Part shown: positions 11,485 to 22,711 of the stretch, one piece after another | Numbering within the stretch: position 1 is the first letter of the stretch | Layout: every line of letters starts with the position of its first letter | NCBI GenBank assembly: GCA_038087015.1 | Contig: JASBNA010000098.1 | Span: forward strand, 50,274-114,273 | Direction of reading: 5' to 3' | DNA from: Cerrena zonata | Taxonomy: Eukaryota > Basidiomycota > Agaricomycetes > Polyporales > Cerrenaceae | Length of the DNA stretch: 64,000 nt | Translations under genes and position numbers: made by a program | Notes under the pieces: generated by a model | Seen by the model: only the letters and a program-made list of their open reading frames with translations | The model's database searches: none | What the model was told of the DNA's origin: nothing

Positions 11485-11892
11485 CGACGAGGGTATGGGT
11501 GGTGTCGGTGTGGAGGAAGTACCTGAGCTGGATGCCTGTGCACCTGAATCTGCTCACTCACTGTCAAGAACGGCGTAACGGTTTTCGAGAGGTTGCCTGG
11601 AGGAATTACTAGTGTATTCCCAGGTACCGTTCTGACTGTTGAATTCGATGAGTCGTTTGTGAAGGAAACGGTGTCCAGTTGATGTTGCAACTCGCGACCG
11701 TGGTGGTGGAACTGTTTCGGAGACGTTGTGGGTGAGGCTGGGATCGTGGAATCTGTTTGTGGGAACAGACTCTTGGGAACCGTCGGCGAATCGCCAGACA
11801 CGTTCAAAGGTGAGAGTTCGGTTGTCTAGCCAGTAAAGACCGTTGGCAAAGACAGACCCGTGTGGAGGATTGCTAAAATTTCTATTGGCCAC
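11485..11892 (-). pseudogene. gag: N-terminal part of Gypsy Gag, cut off by the MITE and one TGA
   Basis: An ATG at 11892 opens a frame of 112 codons (MANRNFSNPPHGSVFANGLY...) ending at TGA 11556-11554. The same frame then runs on without stops to 11485 and, with the MITE removed, continues in phase into the Pro/Thr-rich start of the main Gag frame. The likeliest reading is one Gag of about 490 residues with a single premature stop. A separate leader ORF, or stop readthrough, cannot be excluded. It holds no motif I recognise; a WRFADGS-type segment suggests a folded globular part. Confidence 0.55.
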
Positions 11893-12113
11893 TATGTACT
11901 AAAAGTGTCCCAACTGCAAGCAGTTGTGCGAGACAGCTGAGGTTTTCTGCTCAGTGCTGCGAGGAAGACACTTCTCCAAAGAAGACTCGAGCACCTGGGA
12001 TCGCCAAGCGTTATCGACTTCCTGGGAACTATCCGCATTTGTCTTTCGACTGGCTAACGCGTGTACAACTATCCGTGTTTGCCTTTTGGGCTGACTAACA
12101 CGTTTATAGGAAT

Positions 12114-12443
12114 TCAGTGTCGGCGACGAGAGGGTCCTGGGGTGGGGTTTTGTTCTTGCTTGACTTGTGGACGGGTTGGTTCTGGGTTCTGTCGAAGGCG
12201 TTGGGTGAAGTTGTTAAGCTGTCGGTCAATGTTCTGGAGGTCTTCTACTCGCTGGAGAAGTTCATCTCGTTCGTAGTCCCAGTAGTGGTGGTGTTCTCGG
12301 ATTTCAGTGCTGATGGCGTAGACGTTCTGGTAGGTAACAGTGACAATGTTTTCGATGTGCTGGAAGTATCGGTATACGATGTAGGCAAGGGTAACTTGGG
12401 CAAGGAAGAGAAGTGTTACAAGGAGTTCGAGGAGAGATGTCAT
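12114..12443 (-). CDS. Leader ORF of the Gypsy element, 109 aa, membrane segment plus coiled coil
   Basis: It lies between the 5' LTR and gag on the coding strand. The first 27 residues form one hydrophobic helix (LLELLVTLLFLAQVTLAYIV). A charged helical region follows (ERDELLQRVEDLQNIDRQLN), then a short Pro/Arg-rich tail. This looks like a small single-span membrane protein with a cytosolic coiled coil. I know of no standard Gypsy protein at this position. The frame is intact and starts with ATG. Confidence 0.55.
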   Translation of the reverse strand: MTSLLELLVTLLFLAQVTLAYIVYRYFQHIENIVTVTYQNVYAISTEIREHHHYWDYERDELLQRVEDLQNIDRQLNNFTQRLRQNPEPTRPQVKQEQNPTPGPSRRRH

Positions 12444-12540
12444 AGACAGAGTTTCAGGGTTCAGGTTTCGAGGTTTCTGGGTTCAGAGTTCTGTCGCTAA
12501 CGTGTGGGACGATAGCGATGGTAAGAGTAACCTGACCTTT

Positions 12541-12851
12541 TGTTACGGGCGAAGCCCTTTCACGCAGGTACAAGTTGAACAGGGTAAGAAAGGGTAGATT
12601 GCCTAGGTCAGGTTAAGGAATACAAGCTAGAGCTACTGGGTTTATATACTAGGGACCGTGGCTGTACTACGTGAGAGAATAGAATGGTCTATACTAGGAT
12701 GATGTCATAATGACATCATGTGGGAGAACTGATAGGTAAGCTAGTCTGGTGATCGTTCATGTGCTACCGGGCCATGTGGTTACTGAGTCACAAGTACAAG
12801 TAAGGGAAAGGAAAAGGAAAAGAAAAGAAAAAGTGTACGTTCATTGTAACA
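12541..12851 (-). repeat. 5' LTR of the Gypsy element (311 bp)
   Basis: It matches 4618-4961 with the same TGTTAC and GTAACA ends but lacks 33 bases of the bZIP-site cluster. It should drive transcription leftward. Confidence 0.93.
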
Positions 12852-13094
12852 AAATCAACCTACCAAAAGCACGTCCATGTATGGACGTTGACCAATCTGA
12901 CAAACGCTGACACGTTGCGAGACATTTCACCTTTCATCCTATGTGAGAGATTGTTTATTCCACCTGCGTACGTGACATCAGTGCTGTGATCTTTAAATTT
13001 GTAGTTTTGTTGCGACATGCTATACACACCTATACTACCCCTTTAGATTCATAGATCTGAAATCTCTTCAAGTTGTATTCTTGCGGAGTACAGT

Positions 13095-15539
13095 CATCAG
13101 GAAAAAACCCCTTTTATAATTAGTGCTAATTAGAGCTCACCCAACTTTAATTGCTCTAATTGACTACTAATCAATCTAATCTTTCTCAATTTTCTAATAA
13201 TATCTAATGTAAATATTATAATAGCTAATTTAGTATTTATTGTTCAATAATTTTGCCAATTTTACTAATCCTTTCTATTATTTATTATTTTACTAACTGC
13301 AAAATAAGTGAGTATTTATTATTAGATAAATTTACTAATTCTACTAATCATGTATATTGTCTCTTATTGTACTAACTATAAAATAACTTTGCTAACCATA
13401 TCATAATTGAGTACTTATTATTTGATAATCTTGCCAATTTTACTAATCTTATATATTATTTCTTATGTTTCTTATTGTACTAACCATGAAGTAATTCTAC
13501 TAACTCTAGAAAAAGTCAGTACTTACTGTCAGATAATCTGATATATTCTCACTAACCTTACATATTGCTTCTTATTCTAGAATAACCTTGCTAACTATAG
13601 GACAATTGAGTGCTTGTTATCAGATAATCTTACCAATTCTACTAATTTTGTATATTGTTTCTTATATTTATCATTATACTCTCATAGTTGTGAAACAATT
13701 GTATTAGCTATAAAACCATATTATTTAAGGTTTATTCAAGCTGGATAACAATATTGAATGTATCTTTGCTAGTGAAACCTTTTATATATGTTACATTGCT
13801 CTGATATAGTATCATTACACTCTAACCTAGAAGCTATTCTGTTATAATTGGAAATATCACCAAAAAAACATCTACAAATTAGTACTAAATTGACACACTC
13901 ATTTGCTATCCACACTTTGAGATATCTTATAGAGCTAAGTCTCTACTTTTTACTTCTATTTTTATTATTACCATACCCTTATTTTACAACTAAAATCTAT
14001 AACTTATTTCAATATTTCTTACTATTCTTTTCTCATGAGGTTTCTGTGTTGCCAATATGCTAAAACTGACCTGTAAAGAATAGTCCATACACAAGTTAAT
14101 TATATATTATGGTAGGGTGGTGCTTTATAAATATCTGATGTTGAACTGATACTCAGACAAGCTACCTATTGAATTCCTATAATGATAATTCTGGAGTAGC
14201 TAATACAGTATCTATGATTTTGACATGTGAGCATGATATTCAGAATCTCCTTGAAAATCCGGTTCTAATGATATATAATATGTCCCTATAATGTAGAGAA
14301 ACAGCAAGGATTCTCTATTTCTAAGTTGCTTAGGTGATTAAAGATAATCTAGGACTAATCTAATCATATCTTATGTTCCTGTGCTCCGATCCGCACCGTT
14401 GAGAGTGCGTCGGAAAGCCCCGGATCACGGCTTTCCAACGCCGCCCTAAGCGCCCTGCCACGTCGCTATTTGACTTTGAAACTTCGCCCACATTCTCTTT
14501 CTCTTTCACTCTTTCCTCTCATTTACTCTTTCCTTTCCTTTCTTCTCCTCTTCCCTATCTATGCAGATCATATCTATAAATAAGGTGAGCTTTGATTTAC
14601 TTCACTTTATCTCTCACTAACTTGCTTCTCAAAAGCACAGTGCTTATTTCAGAAGACTTGTATGTTCTAACTCATTTCTTTTTCTGGTCTGCTTACCATC
14701 CCCAACAATCACTTCTATTATTACTTAACTCACCAGTAGTGTTATAGATTAGATTTTTGGTAAATAACATAGAGTAAATCTGTAATGATGGCTCAATTAT
14801 CAGTGCTTTTCCCAATTATTTTCAATTGTGTGATAGTCTGAGTGCTAGGAACTAACTCTCATATCATCCAACTGCTCCTAATTACATCCACTTAGCTCTA
14901 ATTGCATCTAATACTAATCTAACTTACCTCTTATTAGCTCTAACTGAGACCTAATAGGCTCTAATTAGACCTATATATTTTGCGTTATTTTGACACATGT
15001 CTAAATAGACCCAATTAGAGATATTCTTCCTATTGCACTTAATTCAATATAATTAGCTCTAATTAGAGATGGGGGTTTTCCCTGATTGTTACAACTGACC
15101 CTGGTTATAACTTATAGGTACCCAAGTAGAGCCGAGACTACACAAGACAAGGTAGCGTTATGAGATGTATAGACCGGTAGCGATGGGTAGATCAAGCTTG
15201 GCTTGACCTGTACAAAGGGCAACTACTTATACTAGCTAAGATGGTCCGTGCACTAAGGCAGTGTGTGCTAACTATAGATACGGAAGGCAGACGGAACGGC
15301 AGAAGGCGGCAGAAGGCAAGAAGCAGAAGCTAAACTAATAATAGGACGGAGGAAGCTCAGAAGCTTCGGCGATGGCGGGTATATGTGTGGGAACACTATA
15401 ACTACAAAAGGATAAAGGCAAATGGAAGCGTACTTGTCACAAGGCAGCAGAAGCGAGGGGGAATCCCTGGGGAATCCCTGAATTGTAACCCTAACCTAGG
15501 GGCTATTGAGGCGTCAAAGTATGGTCTGTAACACTGATG
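13095..15539. mobile_element. Internally deleted Plavaka copy (C), interrupted by a solo LTR
   Basis: It starts CATCAGGAAAAAACCCC and ends CCTGATG, with the 2-bp duplication GT at 13093-13094 and 15540-15541. The left arm resembles 35773-36430 of Plavaka A, including decayed transposase C-terminal codons. The part around 14580-14850 resembles 42838-43080, just past the stop of A's partner gene. The middle is missing, so it is a non-autonomous deletion derivative. The solo LTR at 15087-15533 sits inside its right terminal repeat. Confidence 0.85.
15087..15533. repeat. Solo LTR (447 bp) inside the Plavaka C terminal repeat
   Basis: It begins TGTTACAACTGACC and ends CTGTAACA. It is flanked by the 5-bp repeat CTGAT (15082-15086 and 15534-15538). 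The ends have the same TGTTAC/GTAACA form as the Gypsy LTR, but length and body differ, so it belongs to another Gypsy-type family. No internal region remains, as after LTR-LTR recombination. Confidence 0.8.
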
Positions 15540-15541
15540 GT

Positions 15542-17486
15542 CATCATCTCTACAGAAAAGAGAAGCACACTCTGCGGGAGGTATGAAGTAGATCATATAA
15601 TCAAACCATACTCACGACATTTTATCTGTTAAGTCACTCATCAACGCGCCACCGAATAGAGATGTCGCTGTTTCTATGACACGCAAAGGGTTCGGAGACC
15701 TCGGGAAAGTGGCTTGCCAATCTCAAAGGAGATGGCTCGGAACGATTGTGAAGCATCTCTCAGTCGGTTTCTCACCTCGGCTGCTTGAGGATAATCTAAC
15801 TCCAAAAGCTGAATGCGCAAAAGAGGATGCATCTTGTGATGGGTAAAGATCGACGAACCTCCTCAAGCGATTATATGGGTAACAGAAGTCAAGCAGAAGA
15901 GATATCTAGTTGAAAGCTGGGAAATCCACTCAATATTGAAGAAAGTGAGAGAGAACAGATAGCGAGGGAAGGAGAATGCTGAAGTCAGCAGCGAAACCCA
16001 AAATGAAGGGTACCGTGGGAATACTTGGGGATATTATGTGATCAGCGAACTTTCTCTTCCTATACATCCTGTTTCCTGTTTCCTCGACGAGGTCTTCATG
16101 AAAGTCAATGCTAGCCATCGGAGCCACATCAGGCTGAAATCTGTAGAGAAGATAAGTAAGGATACTAAGCTCCTAGTCCTCCCGTTTCATGTCAAAGTAT
16201 CCTGTTTTGCTTCGTATCAACATCTCTTCTTCCTGAGTTGTTGATAGCCCTCGGGGACTAGTTGATCGTGTCATACCGTCGGTATTGGGATAGGTGGTTG
16301 GGACATGTAAGGGAATGATAGAAATGCATTAGGCGAAGAGGTATGTTTTCGAGTTGCTTGATCTCTTGTTTATAGAGCTTAATATGAATGACGACAGGGC
16401 ACAAGTTCTCAAATTTAAATGCTTCAACTATAAGGCCCCTATTTCGACATCAGAAAGATGAAACCAGCCCCAGCACGCCATGCAGTGTTGACGACCCACC
16501 GTCACAAACGCTGTGATGTTGCAAGACATCCCACCGCTCATTCTTGCTCACAATTCCATGCGAGGGATCATTCATGCTGGCCAGGTAGCCCTGAAATTCA
16601 CTTTCATGTTAGCTGAGATGTAAGTCTCTTCTGAACATTGACTCCAGCCGGGCAATGCAAATAGGCATTATATATATACCAAATCAATTCGACTTACCAA
16701 ATGGACAATAGATGGAGATTTCGCTCTGCCCTGCGCACGTGGAAATACGCGGGGTATTCCGCGAGCCAATGGACTACGCTAATCAATGCAGAAGTGAGTG
16801 ATATATAGCTGTCCCAAGTTACCCCCCAAAAACACACGTACTGACACGCGGCGCTCGAGGTGCAAGGTTTTTTTGCAAACGACAATAATGTCTGCGGAGC
16901 CGCCGTCCAAAAAGGGGTCATCCCAACCCCCCAGTCCGCTGTTCTCATTTTTCAATATATCCACTTACCTTCGCCTTCCTAGGAACTTCCAATTTGGGCT
17001 CACGGTATTCTCATAGGGTGGGGACACAACGTTGTTCGGTAAGTTCGCCAGATGAGTTCGGCTCACACAGCATTCTCCTCTTTTACGACTTCGATATATG
17101 GTTACGATCTTGTCTATATTATCCCACCCGAACTTTAGGAACTGGAACTCTGCTGTACAATCCAACTATGCTTCTCCGTGAATTTCAGCATGTTCTAGAG
17201 GTACAAGAAAATGAAACTGATGTCCTCAACTACCGGAGCTGCGACTATTCATTATTGGTTCAAGTAGTAGCAGCACGGCATCGATGCTAGCCAGGCGATG
17301 CAAACCAGCCGAACATATTGTTTTTATCTGGTACTAAACTGAGTACTGAGTTGCTATCGTACAGGTCAATTCGAGTCGCCAAAGGACAATAGCCAAAGCC
17401 CCGGCGCCAAAATACCATCAACAAAGAATACCACTACGACGAACCTCCCACTTCCTCTCAAACCACGGACATCGAAAAAGTTACCT
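15542..17486. other. Intergenic with remnants of a duplicated block
   Basis: No gene is supported. A possible two-exon minus-strand frame (16127 to about 15720) lacks recognisable features. Part of 16372-16590 resembles the two flanks of the Gypsy insertion (4508-4617 and 12857-12960). Part of 16640-16710 resembles 17275-17392 just upstream of the F-box gene (shared GGCAATGCAAA and CCAAATGGACAATAG-type blocks). This suggests repeated copying of a promoter-like segment. Confidence 0.45.
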
Positions 17487-20039
17487 ATGGCAAAACAAAA
17501 CAAGAAACATACCAAAACCACAACCCGGGACCTAGGAGAAGGACAATATGCTGCTGCTGCAGGCACCTCCTCGACGCGTCATCGATCCATCCGTGGCCGC
17601 AAAGGTGGTCTGAAAGATATGCCCCAAATGCCACTTGATATACTGTTTGAAGTGGGTGCTCTCTAACGCGTGATTTAACTTGTTTTCTAAAACTTATTCG
17701 GCGATCAGATATTCGGGCACCTGAAACCCATGGATCTGCTGAATATAAGCCGCATCTCCAAGCCTTTCAGACATCTCCTCATGAGTCGTGGATCGATCTC
17801 ACTCTGGAAAGCCTCACGAAAGAACGTACCTGGTATACCTGACTGTCCTTCATTCCTGACTGAACCAGCCTACGCAAATCTATGCTTCTACTCACGTTGT
17901 CACGTACGTAAATTCACAAGATACTAATTTTGATGTTGATTGAAATCATTCTCTTTCCGTTGTAGAATTGTCTAAAACCGAATGCGCAAATGATGTGCTG
18001 GGAGGTGGGAGCTCGCTATTGCTTGAGTTGCAACAACCTGCTGTGAGTACCCAATTAATCGGACGTTTCTTGTCTTCGTTGACCAATCTTGCAGCTTCCA
18101 TGTCCCTCCGCAAAGTGCATATGGCGATATCTCATTGTTCAATCAAGCCGCATTGTTCCCGATTCCTGACGAGATTGTAGGCAGTAAGGCCCAGATTACA
18201 TTTTCGAGGGTGCAGCACTAATTAGCACGTTAGAAAACGGCAGCGACTGCGGCAATATGTTGTATTATCACAAACCGACCATTGAGGCTTTCAAGAAACG
18301 ATGGGCCACACTAGCATCCGACGAAGAGCGTAAAGAAGCCGTCGCTGAACATCAGATGCGCAAAGATGAACGAGTGAAGGTCCGTATGAATCCCGCAACG
18401 TAACTCACCACTTGTTTACATTCGTAACTAGTTTGCACGGGCATGCGAGGTATGGTTGTCTCAACGCAAAGATACCCGAAAGAGAGAAATCATACAATTG
18501 AAAAGAGATAGGATGGAAGAGTGAGTCGGCACTACTACATTGAATGGACCTTTCTTGCTGATGCTCTTTTACCAGAGTTTGTCGTCGACTGGTAACACTC
18601 GGATACGGTGAGGACTTGGAATATAGTAATGAGTTTTACAGGTTTCGGAAGCACCCTCTGTGGGAGATCCCGAATGTGATTCAATCGAAACCATGGACCG
18701 AGCGCTGTAAGTGTTCCCTCGAGTGTTGTTTATCCCTAGTTGACTCTGTCCCAACAGCTTGGAATAACATGAAAGGCAAGATTCTGGAATTCATGGACGC
18801 AGTCAGAGTGGAACGATTATTTTTGATGCGAATGGATGCCATAGAACCTAGGGTCAAACTACTTGAAGACGTTCTCGTCTCTTGGAGAATATCTACTGGA
18901 GTCATATCACCACATACCTACGACTTTCTCTTTGTGCCTGAGGTCAAGTCTCTCATAGATGCGCCACCAAATGGGAAAGTCTCTGTCCCTGTGACACGTG
19001 AAGATCTGGAAAAGCTGGAGCCAGTGTTCTACCGATACCACAAGGAATGGAAGCAAAAAGGGCTAGAAACAATTGAAAACTTGGTCTCTATTGGTCTCTC
19101 GCTTCCTCGTAGTTCTGCTCTATGCGCTTTAGCGATCTCGCAGTTCGCCATCTGCTCCGGATGTTCTATGGCTGTCTCTTTTGCCAATGCCTTGGTTCAT
19201 CGCTGTATATCTCGTTCTGAATTCTCTGGACGTGAAAACACATATGAGAGCGTTATCACCGAATTGACGCACAGGAGCATGGCACCAACACTCGAACATC
19301 TCATTCTAGCTGAAGGTCTGCGCGACATTATTGTGGCATGCGGTCAAGACCCTACAGCAGTGACAGCAAACGAAATGGATGCTCTGGATGTACGATTGGA
19401 GTGTCGAGCGTGCCGGACTGATGGATTTGTCAATGTGTTCAACTGGCGACGAGCGGTGAGGAATTTACATCCAGCTCTTGACCGGTTAATAACTCACGAA
19501 ACATGAAAGTTCAAACACTCTCGGGTTCAATATTCTCACAGATCGAACTATGCTTTCAAAAGACCTCCTGTATGGCAACAAGTTCCTTTAACATATATTT
19601 CTATCATCAAAGAGCTCGAGTCTAAACTCCTTTCAAATGACGAACGCGAAAGGCAGGAAGGACACCAAATACCATGGTTCTGCGCTCACTGCCCGAGAAG
19701 TTTGGATTTCAACGCATGGTATTGTGTCAGAAACGCCAATCATGCTACGCGTAATCAAGTCATTCGTCATCTGTCTACATCGTAAGTTCTCAAATCATTT
19801 CCCTCACCACCATACAGTAAATGATGTCGTTCTGAACCTCCCACAGCCACGACGTTGATGATCCTACCGAAGACGACTACTATGTTAATCCGTGGCACGA
19901 AGGATATGCTTCTGACTCTCACTGGGTTTCTTTGATTTTCAACAATCCTGTGCCACGTCTGGTGGAGCATAAACTAGCCAAGGGGGAGGCAAAAATCATT
20001 GATCCTCTTCCTGACGAGACAAGTGCTGTGAGTTTGTGA
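17487..20039 (+). CDS. F-box protein with cysteine cluster, 683 aa, 10 exons
   Basis: Exons fit at 17487-17651, 17709-17903, 17966-18042, 18095-18183, 18234-18379, 18432-18520, 18576-18706, 18758-19484, 19542-19781 and 19847-20039, all with GT-AG introns in phase. The F-box is at about residues 44-90 (MPLDILFE, then GHLKPMDLLNISRISKPFR, then LW). A cysteine cluster follows at about 119-146 (CHNCLKP...YCLSC), and a long helical C-terminal half contains CRAC and CAHC pairs. F-box proteins usually join SCF ubiquitin ligases through Skp1 and select substrates by the rest of the chain. This large lineage-specific class has no known substrates. The gene looks intact. Confidence 0.88.
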
Positions 20040-20301
20040 GTTCTTAACAAATCGCATGATGGTGACCGTGTTGAGAACTGTGTTTACTATTAAACATTCA
20101 ATTAATATTTTCTGCCATATGCCATCAAAAGGATCGGTGAAATACACCGGTCGTATATTATGTTATCGATTGACATGTTTTGTTCGGAAATAAGCGAAAA
20201 GCCTTATCGTTGAAATAATCATGTGCAGCTTTTGGACGTAGTACATAGGCTCTCCTCTCTTCCCTCGTCAGTGTCATTTCATTAATCAATTTACGCTATT
20301 C

Positions 20302-22515
20302 ATGGCATTGCGGCCTGCATATCTACTATATTTGCCAGACGATGTTCTTCTCGATGCCATGATTACTTTTGAACCGTCCTCCACATTGAGTATCAGACAG
20401 GTCCGTTCCCGAGTCTGCTTCACGTTCAGTACACTGTTGTTTACCTCATATTGTTTTCAATAGACATGCAAACGACTGTTGATGATATCTCAGTCGAAAC
20501 AGCTCTGGGTGAAGCTGTATTTCCGTGAAATAGTACAGAGAAACCTTCCATACGCATCATACTGGGAAACGCTCGAGAACATCGACGCCGCGCGACTTGA
20601 GGGGCTAGTGCTCCATACCTTAAGACTCGAGCAACGCATGGCTAGCAGTCGTACTCCTATACACATTCCTATGAACCAAAAACGGTCAATTACTTGGATT
20701 CGACTCGTCCATTCCGAATGGCTGTTGGTTGCATCATCCGACGCCATCTGTAGTGTAATCATCCTATGGTCCGTACCCGACCTCTTATTATCCCAAGAAA
20801 ATGCAGCACCGTTAGCAGAAGCATTTCTTCCTGCCCCTGTCAACTCCGGTGTTATAGATGTGCAAGAGGGTGGGGTTGTCATGGCTCTCGAACTTCGCGG
20901 AAAGTACGTACTTGTCATTTCCTCTATGAGTGCTACCTTACTTATCATACACATCTAGGATTGATCAAATTGATATATTATCAATTGTAGACCATGACGG
21001 AGCATTGCGTATCTGCCGTCTTCGAACGCTGGATAATGTTGGTCACCCTCGCTTCATCAAAGGTGGATTGATTGGTGTTTCACTCATCAACAACATCAAT
21101 ACGATCAGGATCATAGGGTGGGCAGATAATTCTATGAAGTGTCTTCGCTATTATCCAGATGAACAAGTAAGTCTCTCTCAACATTCAAATCGGCCCCAGA
21201 TCTAACCTCACATCAAAGGGCGGGGCAGTTGCTATGTATCTGGATGATGAATGGATTGGTGTTGTTCGACGCCAGGTACTAGAGATATACATACCATACG
21301 GCCACAATTACACATGTTGGAGGGCCTTCAAGCTTCCTCATGATGTTGGGACGGCATCCTTCTCTCCCTGTACTCGATCCTTCCTCTCCTGTCGCTCTTC
21401 CGATCCCCTCCGGCTCTGCATCTCCTGTAACGAAGGGCTCTTTGTGTACGAGATAGCGTGTGATCCCAAGAACGGCATGTCATCCGTACAACTACTTTGG
21501 CATTATTTACCACCCCCCGTACCATCGGCCGACTTCTACCCTGTACCCTCGAAAGCTTCCTTGGGTGTTAGAGGGACTACTGTTTCATGGATTCACGGGC
21601 ACGTAAATGAGTATGACAAGCCAGTGAGCTTTGCTCACACTCGGGTTGTCCCCGGAGAAACAGAACCACCTGTTTTCACAATGTATGACGAAGATATGCC
21701 GGCTCTTGATTCACTAGGGCTTTATGATTTCGACGATGCTAGAGGTGTTCTGGTTCTCGGAAACGCCTTTGGTGAACTTTCTCTGTTCGATTTCAGTGGC
21801 ACCGACCCAGGCTTGTTTAGAAATTGCCTTGCACCTGGAATTGGAGCTGGTTCTTATACCGGTCAAGATCTTCTTCCAACAGTGAGTTCTTCATCCAAGA
21901 AATCTTGACATAGTACTCCTAATGACAAAAAAATAGAATGAAATCACATCTTACCCTGGGCCTCCTTTCCCGTATATGGAACGTCTGGAGTCCGCAAAGA
22001 CAGACACCTTTGAATTTTGGGATCGCCACCGCCCTAAAGAAATCCCAGATGGATGGACGGCTGACCTTCGAGCAACCAACAAAGATATCCCTTGGTATAC
22101 GACCTGCTCCGGGGTTATATTGACACCTTACAGGTTCAGTTGGATCTCGGAGAATGCAGGTCATTTCTATGGTCGACCCATCCCGCTTCTCTATAGAGAA
22201 GACAGTGTCAATATATATGCAGAATGGATCATCAGCGATATTGGGGGGCTTTTATTTGTATGGTGCCGGGAACTGGATGAGAACTACATGATAGCGAAAC
22301 CAGGAGTAACTCTTCAGCAACTTGCAGACTCGATAACAGCCCAAGGGTCGATCCTGGCGAAGCGTGTAAAGTACGATTGGTCGCAGTGCGTAGTAGGTTT
22401 TCGATTTATGAAGTCGATGAGGTGTGAGTGGGAGACCCACGGCCGTCATAGGGGGAAAGAGTTGCTTCAACGAGGTGGCAGAGTGAGCGACTTTGTTTTA
22501 GAATATAGAGCATAG
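20302..22515 (+). CDS. F-box-like protein, 662 aa, first of an inverted pair
   Basis: Exons are 20302-20400, 20464-20903, 20959-21166, 21219-21881 and 21937-22515, with five-exon phasing kept throughout. The N-terminus reads YLPDDVLLDAMI, then RQTCKRLLMISQSKQLW, a degenerate F-box. The middle resembles a beta-propeller type fold (ITWIRLVHSEWLLVASSD, ALRICRLRTLDNVG, FDDARGVLVLGNAFGELSLF), so it may bind partners through blades. The C-terminal domain has GHFYGRP and a WC-rich core. Its paralogue lies tail to tail at 22712-24895 with the same exon plan. Substrate unknown; probably an SCF adaptor. Confidence 0.88.
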
Positions 22516-22711
22516 GACTTCGTAGCTATATCGTCCCATCATACGATTCTTTAACATTTAACATGTGTACATAAATTGTAAGCTTAGTATGAATTATCTT
22601 TTGAACCATCTTTTGAAGAGTATGAATGGGCATTGGTATTTATAGCATATTATACAAGTCATAGGGCCGTTGAACGACTTCTGGGTCTCGTACCAGCTAT
22701 GAGATTACATG

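Larger units (their letters stand above)
4618..12851 (-). mobile_element. Complete Ty3/Gypsy chromovirus LTR retrotransposon
   Basis: Two LTRs start TGTTACGGGC and end TGTAACA. They are flanked by the 5-bp direct repeat AAATC (4613-4617 and 12852-12856). The internal part is coded on the minus strand: gag with a zinc knuckle, then pol with protease, reverse transcriptase, RNase H, integrase and a C-terminal chromodomain, in Gypsy order. Extra ORFs lie upstream of gag and downstream of pol. The LTRs look nearly identical apart from a 33-bp indel, so the insertion is recent. A 715-bp MITE (10767-11481) and one stop codon interrupt gag, so this copy is probably not autonomous now. The chromodomain class usually targets heterochromatin. 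Confidence 0.93.

Noticed and set aside
12533..12540. tRNA primer-binding site right after the 5' LTR
   Set aside because: The sequence AAAGGTCAGGTTAC does not match a tRNA 3' end that I can name; self-priming is possible, so none was annotated.
13095..15086. AT-rich stretch as a mitochondrial insertion or centromeric DNA
   Set aside because: Ends, target duplication and similarity to the arms of Plavaka A explain it.
15720..16127. Two-exon minus-strand gene
   Set aside because: Frames are open but show no family resemblance, and codon content looks random.
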